Source of the DNA: a virus
Direction: 5' to 3' (one strand)
Virus record (IMG/VR): IMGVR_UViG_3300044953_000401
Location: 1 to 31,691 of that record
Length of the DNA stretch: 31,691 nucleotides
The notes under the pieces were generated by a model. That model was given only the letters and a program-made list of their open reading frames with translations, ran no database searches and had not been told where the DNA came from. Made by a program: the position numbers and the translations under genes. Shown piece by piece: positions 14,084 through 21,638 of the stretch. Each line of letters opens with the position of its first letter. The first letter of the stretch is position 1.

Positions 14084-15001
14084 ATGCGCGCCACCACTTA
14101 CCAAACCGTTGAGCAGGGTGTCTGTGATTTGATCGGATGGGACTCGGACAACCTGAGCAGCGGCGAGTTTCACCAGCTCAAGCGCGCCGTCTCGCAGGCG
14201 CTGGAACAGGTGTGGCGGGACTTCGCGTGGCCCGGCCTGTGCGTCATCGAGCGCCGGCAGTATGCGGCCACCTACGCCAGCGGCAATTACACCGCGGGCG
14301 ACCAGGTGTATTTCCCGGCCACCGATGCCTACTACGAGGCCACCCAGAACAGCAGCGGCGAAGACCCGGAAATCCTGAGCGGCGACACCTATTCGCTGAA
14401 CCTGGAATACTGGTCGGAACTGGCCCGCAGCTATTCCGCAGACGATTGGGACGACGGCACCGCCTACGACGCGGGCGACACCGTGGCCTACGGCCCCACC
14501 GGACTGGTCTATGTGGCGATTGCGCCCGTCTCCGCCGGCACGGTGCCGACGAACACCAGCTACTGGTATCCGCTGACGGAGTTTGTGCCGCACGTGGACC
14601 TGGTGGAATCCGGTTACACGTCCATCGGCGACGTGCTGGGCGCCTACGCGACCGACCCGCGGAAGTTCCCCGGGGCGGCGCCCGTCTCATTCCGGCTGGT
14701 GCCGGAGGGCGTTGGCTTCCTCGATGGCGCCACGCCTCGCCCGTGGCTGCATTACCTCAAGCGCCCGCACCGGTTCACCGGCGACGACTGGGACGCCGCG
14801 GTGTCCTACACCGCAGCCGAAGAGGACGAGATCACGGGCAGCACAGTGGCCACCGGGCCGCAGATTTACACCGGCACGGGCTCGCCCGAAGGCGTGGTCA
14901 CGGCCAACCCGGGCAGCATCTACATCCAGCAGGTGTCCAGCACGGTGACGCAGACCTGGGTGAAGGCGACTGGAACTGGAAACACAGGATGGATCGGATG
15001 A
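14084..15001 (+). CDS. Probable tail adaptor protein carrying two tandem surface modules
   Basis: This 305-residue protein has a helical N-terminus (residues 1-60, SSGEFHQLKRAVSQALEQVW) that fits an adaptor or tail-tubular-A-like protein. Residues 64-112 and 121-164 are two related modules: each has an AGD-x-V turn, a Tyr/Val strand, a Pro-containing loop and a closing Y-W (NLEYWSEL; SYWYPLTEF), like CBM5/12-type sugar-binding repeats. The end (residues 267-304) is the recurrent virion segment PEGVVTANPGSIYIQQ with a final GTGNTGW. It probably links the neck to the spike encoded next, whose ATG overlaps this stop. The adaptor call is inference; modules and C-terminal motif are read directly. 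Confidence 0.6.
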   Translation: MRATTYQTVEQGVCDLIGWDSDNLSSGEFHQLKRAVSQALEQVWRDFAWPGLCVIERRQYAATYASGNYTAGDQVYFPATDAYYEATQNSSGEDPEILSGDTYSLNLEYWSELARSYSADDWDDGTAYDAGDTVAYGPTGLVYVAIAPVSAGTVPTNTSYWYPLTEFVPHVDLVESGYTSIGDVLGAYATDPRKFPGAAPVSFRLVPEGVGFLDGATPRPWLHYLKRPHRFTGDDWDAAVSYTAAEEDEITGSTVATGPQIYTGTGSPEGVVTANPGSIYIQQVSSTVTQTWVKATGTGNTGWIG

Positions 15002-17283
15002 AGAACATTTGCGCGCTTTGCCTTCTGCTGTTGACGCTTGGGCTGGGTTTCACCGCCCAGGCGCAGCAGCGGTTCAACAACCTCACGATTCTGACGAACC
15101 TCGACGTGCGCGGGTCGGCGTATCTAAACGCACCCGTGCTGACCAACGGGGTGTTGAAGAGCACGCTCACCTACGACCTGAGCGACGAGGCGCTTTTGTC
15201 TGGCAACAACGATTACAGCGTCGCGCTCGACGTTGGTCTTACATCCACAACCGCCAAGGCTCGTTTGAGATCGGTCAGCAATCTCGCCGCCCTCATATCG
15301 GCCGACCCGCTCACCTCTGACCTATTCAGCTATGTGAAAGTCCTCGGCTATACCACGGCCGGCGATGGTGGCGGTGGGGATTTCCGGCGCGTGTTGGCAT
15401 CAAGCGGAACGACGAATCGCGGGACGTTCTTTAAGTCCACATCCAACGCAACCTATGCGTGGGAGCGGGCGAACGTGTTCACGGTCAGCCCTAAGATGTT
15501 CGGCGCGAAGGGTGACTTTGTGGCCACGGCGACGCCGACGGGCACTGATGATACTGTGGCCATTCAGGCAATGGTGGACTATTCCACGACCACGGGCATT
15601 CCCATCACAGGCACGCCGGGCAATTACCAGATCACCAGCACAATCACCGTCGCCGACGGGCACGGGTCCAGAATGGACTGGGGCGGGGCGAGTCTGGACG
15701 AGGCGGCAACGTATTTCGTGAACGCGACGAACACGCCGTTCCTGACGCTGCTTGACCCGTCACGGTTCGAGATCGCCAACGTCGCCGTTTATTTCAAGCC
15801 GTCGAACGGTTGGGGATTGTCAGACGCTAATTCGCAACCGCAGCAGAACACCAACGCCTACACATTCCGCGTCATCGGCTGGGGAACCTTCCTGAACATC
15901 CACGACGTGTCCTCCTTCTACGGCAGCGGCCTGATCCAGAACTACTACGACACCAACCTTGTCGCCTCGCGGACCGAGGCGCGGATGTTCAACAACAACA
16001 TCGAGACGGTGACTTGCCGTTACGGCAAGATCGCCCTCGACCTCTACGCCGGCAGCGGCTCGACGTGGAACAACCTTTATCTGAACGCCAGCAGCGGCGG
16101 CACTACAAACCAGACCGCCACATCCGCCATTGTGGTGCGGAGCGCGTTAAACAACGAGCTGTTCCATCGCATCAACATTGAATGGAGCGGGTTTACGGGT
16201 GAAATGATGGCGTTGACGAATGCGGAGGTCACGTTTGATAGCCTCCACGTCGAGGGCGTGAACTTCCCCTATCAGGCATCGGCAGACCGCTGGGCCATCA
16301 CCCTGTCCAGCGGTTCACTGATACTGAACATGCCCCGCATCCAGGACCTGCGTTCCGACTGGGGCAGCATCACCAAGTTTGGGCTGTTCAACATCACCGG
16401 CTCGCCAGTTACCACTTTGCAGATTAACGGTGGCATCCTAGAACGGTGGAATGAGAATGCCGCGTTGGATACCTACGCATTCGTCCGCTACATCGACTAC
16501 GGCGGAGGCGCGTCCTACGTGCAGGTCAATAATCTCAATGAGCGCGACATCGGCTGGGCGTCATTCTCGCCATCATGGTATGGCTTCGACGAGCGTCCGT
16601 TGCTGGAAGCGAAACGCACAGAAATCCGCAGCGGTTTCACCCACGGCCTGAGTCCGTGGAGCATCTACTACAATCTTGCTCCGACTGCGGCCAGCTACAT
16701 CACGTCCACGACCAACGCTTCAGGTATCATTCGACTTCAAACCGGCACGAATGAGTACAACGCCACCCTGATGCAGGTGCCTTATGCTGGCACGTTCGCC
16801 GGTCGCGGCGTGTTGAGGATGAAGGCGCGGTTCCGGTTGTCAGCCCTGCCAGCAGGCTCAACTGACGCACACCGGTTCCGTATCGGGTTCTTTGCTGACG
16901 CCAGCAGCGCGCCACAAAACAACCCAACCGAGTCCATCGCTCTGGAGCAGAACTATGTGGACTATGTCGACAATGCCCTGCGTTTGGTGTGCCGTTCCGG
17001 TGGTTTTACAACGTCGTCTGTGCTGGTGTCGTCGGGCTCCATCGCCGCGAACACGTGGTATGATTGCGAAATCATCGTGAACAACGACCGGTCGCAAGTG
17101 AGAGCTTTTCTCAACCCGCGCACGTCTGGCAATTCCGCCAACGCCACATCGAACATCCCGGCGAACACAACCGAGCTTCGACCGCAGGTTCAGCTTGTCA
17201 AACGCGGAAGCGCGCCGGCCACCAATGTGTCTGTGGATATTGATTACGTTGACGTCGTGAATGCCCCTAACGGAGTTTATTGA
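14998..17283 (+). CDS. Tail spike with pectate-lyase-like beta-helix and N-terminal signal peptide
   Basis: This 761-residue protein would bind or degrade host surface polysaccharide. After an N-terminal stem, residues near 115-130 read VLGYTTAGDGGGGDFRRV, a hallmark linker of tailspikes. SPKMFGAKGD followed by TGTDDTVAIQAMVDY is the start of a pectate-lyase-type parallel beta-helix. A long Asn/Thr/Ser-rich helix domain and a C-terminal lectin-like part (about residues 540-755) follow. Unusually, the protein begins with a complete Sec signal peptide: MKN, a Leu-rich core, and cleavage expected after AQA at residue 22. ATG 14998 overlaps the adaptor stop; the only in-frame alternative nearby is ATG 14989. 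Catalytic residues cannot be placed with confidence. Confidence 0.75.
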   Translation: MKNICALCLLLLTLGLGFTAQAQQRFNNLTILTNLDVRGSAYLNAPVLTNGVLKSTLTYDLSDEALLSGNNDYSVALDVGLTSTTAKARLRSVSNLAALISADPLTSDLFSYVKVLGYTTAGDGGGGDFRRVLASSGTTNRGTFFKSTSNATYAWERANVFTVSPKMFGAKGDFVATATPTGTDDTVAIQAMVDYSTTTGIPITGTPGNYQITSTITVADGHGSRMDWGGASLDEAATYFVNATNTPFLTLLDPSRFEIANVAVYFKPSNGWGLSDANSQPQQNTNAYTFRVIGWGTFLNIHDVSSFYGSGLIQNYYDTNLVASRTEARMFNNNIETVTCRYGKIALDLYAGSGSTWNNLYLNASSGGTTNQTATSAIVVRSALNNELFHRINIEWSGFTGEMMALTNAEVTFDSLHVEGVNFPYQASADRWAITLSSGSLILNMPRIQDLRSDWGSITKFGLFNITGSPVTTLQINGGILERWNENAALDTYAFVRYIDYGGGASYVQVNNLNERDIGWASFSPSWYGFDERPLLEAKRTEIRSGFTHGLSPWSIYYNLAPTAASYITSTTNASGIIRLQTGTNEYNATLMQVPYAGTFAGRGVLRMKARFRLSALPAGSTDAHRFRIGFFADASSAPQNNPTESIALEQNYVDYVDNALRLVCRSGGFTTSSVLVSSGSIAANTWYDCEIIVNNDRSQVRAFLNPRTSGNSANATSNIPANTTELRPQVQLVKRGSAPATNVSVDIDYVDVVNAPNGVY

Positions 17284-17284
17284 T

Positions 17285-17788
17285 ATGAAATACGAATTCC
17301 TACTTACATGCCTTCTCGGCGCTTTTGCTCTACGCGCCCAAACGATCGACGCGGTAAAGGTCACCACGACGACCATCGAGCTTGGCCACGCGAGTGATAC
17401 GACGCTGGGCCGCTCCAGCGCGGGCGTGGTTTCGCTCGAAAGCGTCCCGGTGCTGGATGCCACCACGGGCACGCTGACCTACTCCAGCACGACGGTAAAC
17501 ATCACCGCGGGCAAAGGCGTTTCGCAGAGGGACGTGCTGACCTGCACCAACAACTTCTCGCTCACCTTCAGCAGCCTCGCCGCCAAGGATGCCGGCTATG
17601 TCACGATCTGGCCTGCCGCGACAAACTGCACGATCACGCTGCCGAGCTACGGATTCAGCCCGACCGGCTCGACGTTGACCATCAACGGTGGCACCGGAAA
17701 CACGAACTACACCGTGTTGACGTGGTTCAACACCGTCGTCGGCGGCACCAACCGCGTCTCCGTCAACGCCGCGAACTACTACCGATGA
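17285..17788 (+). CDS. Secreted-type tail-associated protein
   Basis: This 167-residue protein starts at ATG 17285, one base after the spike stop. It begins with a signal peptide (MKYEFLLTCLLGAFALRAQ; likely cleaved after Ala18). The segment DTTLGRSSAGVVSLESVPVL, a phrase common in phage tail fibres, follows, then a beta-rich Thr/Asn/Ser domain (NNFSLTFSSLAAKDAGYVTI; LTINGGTGNTNYTVLTWFN). It is likely an accessory of the spike or a short fibre. As with the spike, an export signal on a virion-type protein is unusual. Its stop overlaps the next small reading frame (ATGA at 17785-17788). Confidence 0.65.
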   Translation: MKYEFLLTCLLGAFALRAQTIDAVKVTTTTIELGHASDTTLGRSSAGVVSLESVPVLDATTGTLTYSSTTVNITAGKGVSQRDVLTCTNNFSLTFSSLAAKDAGYVTIWPAATNCTITLPSYGFSPTGSTLTINGGTGNTNYTVLTWFNTVVGGTNRVSVNAANYYR

Positions 17789-17892
17789 AGACGGTCCTTG
17801 CCCTTTTTCTCTGCTCCGCCGACCCGGCCGTCCCGTTCCGCCTGCTCGAAACCAACGGGCTGGCCCTCCTAGCCACCTTCGACGCCCCATGA
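17785..17892 (+). CDS. Very short coupled reading frame (35 residues)
   Basis: This short frame starts at ATG 17785 overlapping the previous stop and ends at TGA 17890-17892 overlapping the next ATG (17889). It therefore links its neighbours exactly in a chain of ATGA junctions, which argues it is translated. The product starts MKTVLALFLCSADPAV, again signal-like, and ends LLATFDAP. It could be a tiny membrane or secreted peptide near the holin, or merely a coupling frame. No family is recognised. Confidence 0.5.
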   Translation: MKTVLALFLCSADPAVPFRLLETNGLALLATFDAP

Positions 17893-18113
17893 ATGACGCC
17901 CCCATGGAAACCACCACGCTGCAACACTTCAAACATCTCGCGCTTTCGGCCGTGATCGGCGGCGGCGGCCTCGGCGTGCTCTCCGTCGGCGCCCTCAACG
18001 AGTGGGTCAAACTCCTCGTCGGACTGCTGACCGCCGCCGTGCTCGCCGTGCGACTGGTGTTCATGCTGACGAAACGCGACCGCAAAACCAAAGACAAGGA
18101 TCAAGAACCATGA
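17889..18113 (+). CDS. Holin-like two-transmembrane protein
   Basis: This 74-residue protein has two hydrophobic segments, about residues 17-35 (LALSAVIGGGGLGVLSVGAL) and 40-60 (VKLLVGLLTAAVLAVRLVFM). The second is followed by a strongly charged tail (KRDRKTKDKDQEP). Small size, two membrane spans and a charged C-terminus are features of class II holins, which open the inner membrane for lysis. The location in a cluster with a lipoprotein-like gene supports a lysis module, though no endolysin is recognised in the window. Both ends overlap neighbouring genes by four bases. Confidence 0.6.
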   Translation: MNDAPMETTTLQHFKHLALSAVIGGGGLGVLSVGALNEWVKLLVGLLTAAVLAVRLVFMLTKRDRKTKDKDQEP

Positions 18114-18307
18114 ACGACCTCGCCAACGAACTGTTGCCCTTCGTCCCGGAACGCTACCGGGCCAAAGTCATGCTCGCCCTGATGCTCTCGCCCTACGTCA
18201 CGCGGGCGTATCATTCCCTCCGCAATGGCGGCGGGCTCCGCGGCGTGGCCCGCGCCATCTGGTTCGGGACCAACGTGCCGAAAGAACTCAACATTACGAA
18301 ACCATGA
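18110..18307 (+). CDS. Small conserved phage protein of the lysis region
   Basis: This 65-residue protein starts at ATG 18110, overlapping the holin-like stop. It contains FVPERYRAKVMLALMLSPYV, then TRAYHSLRNGGGLRGVARAIWFGTN in two pieces, a pattern I associate with small proteins found beside holin genes in related phages. The first part is moderately hydrophobic and the second is Gly-rich and basic (RGVARAIWFGTN). It may be membrane-associated. Function unknown. Its stop overlaps the lipoprotein-like start (18304-18307). Confidence 0.55.
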   Translation: MNDLANELLPFVPERYRAKVMLALMLSPYVTRAYHSLRNGGGLRGVARAIWFGTNVPKELNITKP

Positions 18308-18714
18308 ACACCCGCCGACAACTCACCATCGAGGACTGGCTCGGGCCACTCCTGCTCGCCCTCCTTATCTCGTTTCTCGGCTGCCTGGCCTCCGGCTGCG
18401 TTTCCGCCAAGGCCAACTCCCAGAAGACCCTCGCCGGAATCCAATACGCCAAGGACGCCGCCATGAAGACCTGGGGTGCCTACGTCGCGCGCGAACAGCG
18501 CCGCGCCGATGCCCTGCCCGAAGGCGACCGCCAGCAGGCCCACGCGCAACTGCTTCAGCGCCGCCGCGCCGTGGACGATGCGCTCACGAAATTCTCCGCC
18601 GCCTGGCAAGCCGCCTTCACCGCGGCACAATACGACACCGCGCAGCCGCCGACCGCGCAGTCCGTCGCCCTGCTCGCCGATCTCCAAACCGCCATCAAAG
18701 CCTTCGCCCCATGA
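18304..18714 (+). CDS. Lipoprotein-like, spanin-type candidate
   Basis: This 136-residue protein has an N-terminal hydrophobic segment (LGPLLLALLISFLGCLASGC) ending in a lipobox-like LASGC with Cys32, so it may be lipidated and anchored in the outer membrane. The rest is a long charged helix with likely coiled-coil character (AYVAREQRRADALPEGDRQQ; LLQRRRAVDDALTKFSAAWQ). In phages a lipoprotein or membrane-anchored coiled coil beside a holin is often a spanin that disrupts the outer membrane. The -3 position is Ala, a weaker lipobox, and no paired inner-membrane spanin is clear, so the role is tentative. Coupled at both ends by ATGA overlaps. Confidence 0.5.
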   Translation: MNTRRQLTIEDWLGPLLLALLISFLGCLASGCVSAKANSQKTLAGIQYAKDAAMKTWGAYVAREQRRADALPEGDRQQAHAQLLQRRRAVDDALTKFSAAWQAAFTAAQYDTAQPPTAQSVALLADLQTAIKAFAP

Positions 18715-18896
18715 GTGTCGCCGTCGCCATCCCCATTGCCATCGAGGCCGCCAAGGCTCTCGCCCCGTTCGCGCTCGACGTGCTCCGCCTGCTCAAGCAA
18801 CGCGGCGAACTCACGCCCGAGCAGATCGCCGAGCTGGAGGCGCTGAATCGCAAGACCGAAGCCGACTACGTGAAGGCCGCCGGCGGACGCGAGTAA
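18711..18896 (+). CDS. Small helical protein
   Basis: This 61-residue protein starts at ATG 18711, overlapping the previous stop. A weakly hydrophobic N-terminal helix (VAVAIPIAIEAAKALAPFAL) leads into an amphipathic helix (LTPEQIAELEALNRKTEADY). Similar short proteins with a TPEQI-x-ELEAL element are common near holins and tail genes and may be membrane-peripheral. No function can be assigned. It is the last of a chain of five overlapping small frames. Confidence 0.5.
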   Translation: MSVAVAIPIAIEAAKALAPFALDVLRLLKQRGELTPEQIAELEALNRKTEADYVKAAGGRE

Positions 18897-18899
18897 GCC

Positions 18900-20645
18900 A
18901 TGAACCAGCACCGCAGCTACGACCGCGGGGACGACCAGCCGGTGGCCGAAGGCGACGGCGCGTTCCTGGGCGTGGATCTGCGCCGCGACCCGGGCCAACT
19001 GGAGCCGGGCCTGCTCGCCGACGCCGTGAACCTGCGCTTCCGCGAGGGGCGCGCCGCGCCGCGCCGGGGCATCCGCCTGCTCGCGTGGGGCGCCCGGCAC
19101 GAGGCCGGCTACGGTCCGGGCGACGTGCTGCCCTACGGCAACGTGGCCGGCGCGGGCGTGTTCAACGATCCGCTGGGCTCCGGGCAATGGCTCATCATCG
19201 CCACCACGTCGGGCGTGTTCAAGGCGCGGCCGGGCACCACGGGTTCGGCCATGCCGTTGCCCTCCGGCTTCACCATTCCCGAGCGCGTGCAGATCATCCA
19301 GACCTTCTCCGGGCTGGTCATGCTGCGCGGCGCCGACCTGGACCCCATCTTCTGCAACGACCTCGACGTGGGCTGGCGGGCACTGCCCGTGGCCGACTCC
19401 GGCAAGGTGCCGCTGCCGCCCAGCAGCAACGGCGTTTATTTCCAGAACCGGCTCTTCGTGATCAACGAGGACGACGACCCGGACGTGAAGGACGGCGTGT
19501 TCGTGAGCGATTTCGGCACGGTGAACGACGCGCTGCAAGGCGACGCGCTCTACAACAATTTCAGGATCAACCAGGGCTCGCGGGATTCGCTGGTGGGCCT
19601 CTACCGCTTCAACGACACCACCCTGCTCTGCTTCAAGGAGGATTCGGTTTACGTCGTGGCCAACGTGTCGGGCGTGAACTCCGACATCAACACGAACGCC
19701 CAGCTCGACGCCGTGACGACGGAATACGGCCTGCGCGCGCCCAAGGCCGTGGTGCAGGTGGGCAACGACGTGTGGTTCCTCGCGCATCGCCGCGGCGTGT
19801 GCTCGATCCGGCAGACCGAGCAGAACAAACTCCAGGGCGTGGACGTGCCGGTGAGCCGCGACATCGACCCGCTCATCAAACGCATCAACTGGCAGCACGC
19901 GGGCAATGCCACGATGGCGTTCTGGGACAACAAGGTTTACGTGGCCGTGCCGCTCGACGACGCGGACTACAACAACACGGTGCTGGTGTTCGACACCGTG
20001 ACGCAACGCTGGGCCGGGCGCGACACGAGCGCCATGCTCCAGGTGTTTGACTGGCTGAAACTGTCCTACGCCGGGGAGACGCGGCTGATCTACGTGAGCG
20101 ACGACGGCTACATCTGCCTTTACGAGGACGGTTACCACGACCAGGTGCCGGCCGCGCTGGGCCAGTGGACGATGACGCCCATCGCCACGTCCCTGCTCAC
20201 CCGCGGTTACGGCGGGCAGGTGATCGGCCGCAAACGCTTCACCCAGGCCCGCGTGAGCCTGCGGACGTGGAACCCGGAATACACCGTGGGCTACCGCACC
20301 GACGGCGTGAACGAGGCGGAAACGCTGGTGGCCGACGTGACGGCCGACCGCACGGAATACCTGCGCCCGCATGACGCCGCCGCTTACGACCCGGAGAACC
20401 CCGACGACGATCACGCCACGCCCTACCGCGCGGACTACTCGGTGGACGTGGACGATGACGGCGTGAACTTCGGCACCGCCGGGCTGGACGTGGACCGGCA
20501 CCAGGAGACGGAGCGCGCCTGGCGGCTGCGTGTGCAGGGCCGCTACGTGCAGGTGGAGATGACCGGCACGCAGGGCCGCACCGAAGTGGCCGGCGTGGGG
20601 CTGGAGATCATCCGCGGCAGTCCGCGCTTCGGGCAGCAAGTTTGA
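18900..20645 (+). CDS. Large tail protein (tail tubular B / propeller-like)
   Basis: This 581-residue virion protein is probably part of the tail tube or hub. The N-terminus (GDGAFLGVDLRRDPGQLEPG, then LLADAVNLRFREGRAAPRRG) is the usual opening of phage proteins in which an extended arm precedes a beta-propeller-like body. Strands repeat through the middle, with many NRLFVIN- and DNKVYVAVPL-type segments that give the blade rhythm. The C-terminal 80 residues (WRLRVQGRYVQVEMTGTQGR) form a separate strand domain seen in several tail proteins. Length and position fit T7 gp12-like nozzle proteins, but the equivalence is inferred. It ends the operon that precedes promoter B. Confidence 0.6.
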   Translation: MNQHRSYDRGDDQPVAEGDGAFLGVDLRRDPGQLEPGLLADAVNLRFREGRAAPRRGIRLLAWGARHEAGYGPGDVLPYGNVAGAGVFNDPLGSGQWLIIATTSGVFKARPGTTGSAMPLPSGFTIPERVQIIQTFSGLVMLRGADLDPIFCNDLDVGWRALPVADSGKVPLPPSSNGVYFQNRLFVINEDDDPDVKDGVFVSDFGTVNDALQGDALYNNFRINQGSRDSLVGLYRFNDTTLLCFKEDSVYVVANVSGVNSDINTNAQLDAVTTEYGLRAPKAVVQVGNDVWFLAHRRGVCSIRQTEQNKLQGVDVPVSRDIDPLIKRINWQHAGNATMAFWDNKVYVAVPLDDADYNNTVLVFDTVTQRWAGRDTSAMLQVFDWLKLSYAGETRLIYVSDDGYICLYEDGYHDQVPAALGQWTMTPIATSLLTRGYGGQVIGRKRFTQARVSLRTWNPEYTVGYRTDGVNEAETLVADVTADRTEYLRPHDAAAYDPENPDDDHATPYRADYSVDVDDDGVNFGTAGLDVDRHQETERAWRLRVQGRYVQVEMTGTQGRTEVAGVGLEIIRGSPRFGQQV

Positions 20646-20647
20646 GC

Positions 20648-20675
20648 TGGACAATCCGGCGCGCCCTGCTAGGTT
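20648..20675 (+). promoter_or_regulatory. Candidate promoter B upstream of the glycosyltransferase operon
   Basis: TGGACA (20648-20653), 16 bases, then TAGGTT (20670-20675) followed by CGCGC. It matches promoter A in the -35-like GACA, the CCGGCG in the spacer and TAGGTTC at the -10 position. The 69-base gap it occupies is the only break between the tail and glycosylation genes. The start site is not known. Confidence 0.5.
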
Positions 20676-20689
20676 CGCGCTGTCCATTC

Positions 20690-20712
20690 CAGTGCCACGA
20701 AACATGGCGCTG
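20690..20712 (+). promoter_or_regulatory. Hairpin abutting a start codon
   Basis: CAGTGCCA pairs with TGGCGCTG (eight pairs, one G-U) around a 7-base loop, ending two bases before ATG 20715. No Shine-Dalgarno sequence is present. A stem placed here would limit ribosome access and could be regulatory; it resembles the position of the hairpin before the scaffold start. Confidence 0.45.
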
Positions 20713-20714
20713 AA

Positions 20715-21638
20715 ATGAATCTATTGACGCGGCTCTTCGGCCGCCAGACGGAGCGGACAATCCCCATCACACGGCCAACCGGGCTGCTTGATGACCCGGA
20801 CTTCTCCCGTAAGACCATCCAGCTCAAGGCCCAGTTGGAAGCTGCCCTGAAGGGCAAGGCCGCGGCGGAACGGCGGGCCGAGCAGCGCATCGTCCGCTTC
20901 ACCCCGGGCAAGGACTTCGTGTGCGTGCTGCCGTTCTGTGCGGCGGATGAACACCGGTTCCGCGATCTACTGAAGTGGATTGCCGAGCTGGGCCGGGTGA
21001 ACGCCACGGCGTTGGTGGTGGTGCCGCGGTCGCTGCCTTTTTTGACCGTGTATTCGGACTTGTTGTCGGATGCCTTTGAGCAGTTTAGGTGGCTTGTAAC
21101 CCCGTTCGACCTGCCCAAGGAAGGCTGGCCGACGGGCACCTGCTGGAGCTTCCTGGTCGCCGCGGAGTATTGCCGGCGGACCCGGCTGGATTTCTGGCTC
21201 AACGAGCCCGACTGCATCCCGCTCAAGTCGGGCTGGTTTGACGCCCTGCGCGACGAGTATCGCACCTGCGGGCTGCCCTACATGGGGTTCGTGGAGCCGG
21301 CCACGGCGGACTATCCCGAGCACCTGACCGGCAACGCGGCGTATCACCATTCCGTGTTCCATCACTTCCGCGCCGACAAGCTGGGCACGGCGTGGGACAT
21401 CGCAATGGCCGACGTGCTCACGCCGCAGGCGCATCGCACGCGGCTGTTTTATCAGGAGTTCGGTCCGCTCGACCGGCCGCCCACGTTCCACACCGTGGAC
21501 GATCTGCGCCGCATACCCAAGGACGCCGTGGTGTTCCACCGCAACAAGGACGGCAGCCTGATCCGCGTGCTGCGGGAACAGCGGGCGGCGGTTGAATTTG
21601 GAAAGCAGGAAAGCAGGAAGAAGGGGAAGGGGGCATGA
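20715..21638 (+). CDS. Glycosyltransferase-like protein (GT-A type)
   Basis: This 307-residue protein has, after a charged N-terminal helix, FVCVLPFCAADEHRFRDLLK, the opening strand and loop of a nucleotide-sugar transferase. LDFWLNEPDCIPLKSGWFD (Glu164-Pro-Asp166) stands where GT-A enzymes carry their metal-binding acidic motif. FHTVDDLRRIPKDAVVFHRN and KDGSLIRVLR close the domain. It probably transfers a sugar to virion protein, DNA or host envelope; the acceptor is unknown. It is the first gene behind promoter B. The last 15 residues (from VEFGKQESRKKGKGA) are encoded by repeat arm 5, so the natural end was probably altered. The stop overlaps the FkbM-type gene (21635-21638). Confidence 0.7.
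   Translation: MNLLTRLFGRQTERTIPITRPTGLLDDPDFSRKTIQLKAQLEAALKGKAAAERRAEQRIVRFTPGKDFVCVLPFCAADEHRFRDLLKWIAELGRVNATALVVVPRSLPFLTVYSDLLSDAFEQFRWLVTPFDLPKEGWPTGTCWSFLVAAEYCRRTRLDFWLNEPDCIPLKSGWFDALRDEYRTCGLPYMGFVEPATADYPEHLTGNAAYHHSVFHHFRADKLGTAWDIAMADVLTPQAHRTRLFYQEFGPLDRPPTFHTVDDLRRIPKDAVVFHRNKDGSLIRVLREQRAAVEFGKQESRKKGKGA
21592..21620 (+). repeat. Repeat arm 5 (plus orientation, solitary)
   Basis: TTGAATTTGGAAAGCAGGAA followed by AGCAGGAAG is nearly identical to arm 3. It encodes the C-terminus of the glycosyltransferase. The purine-rich bases just after it (GGGGAAGGGGG) supply the ribosome binding site of the FkbM-type gene at 21635. I see no inverted partner downstream of that gene. Confidence 0.75.

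Noticed and set aside
18555-20705. Minus-strand open frame of 716 codons opposite the large tail protein
   Set aside because: Same reason: antisense shadow with biased composition.
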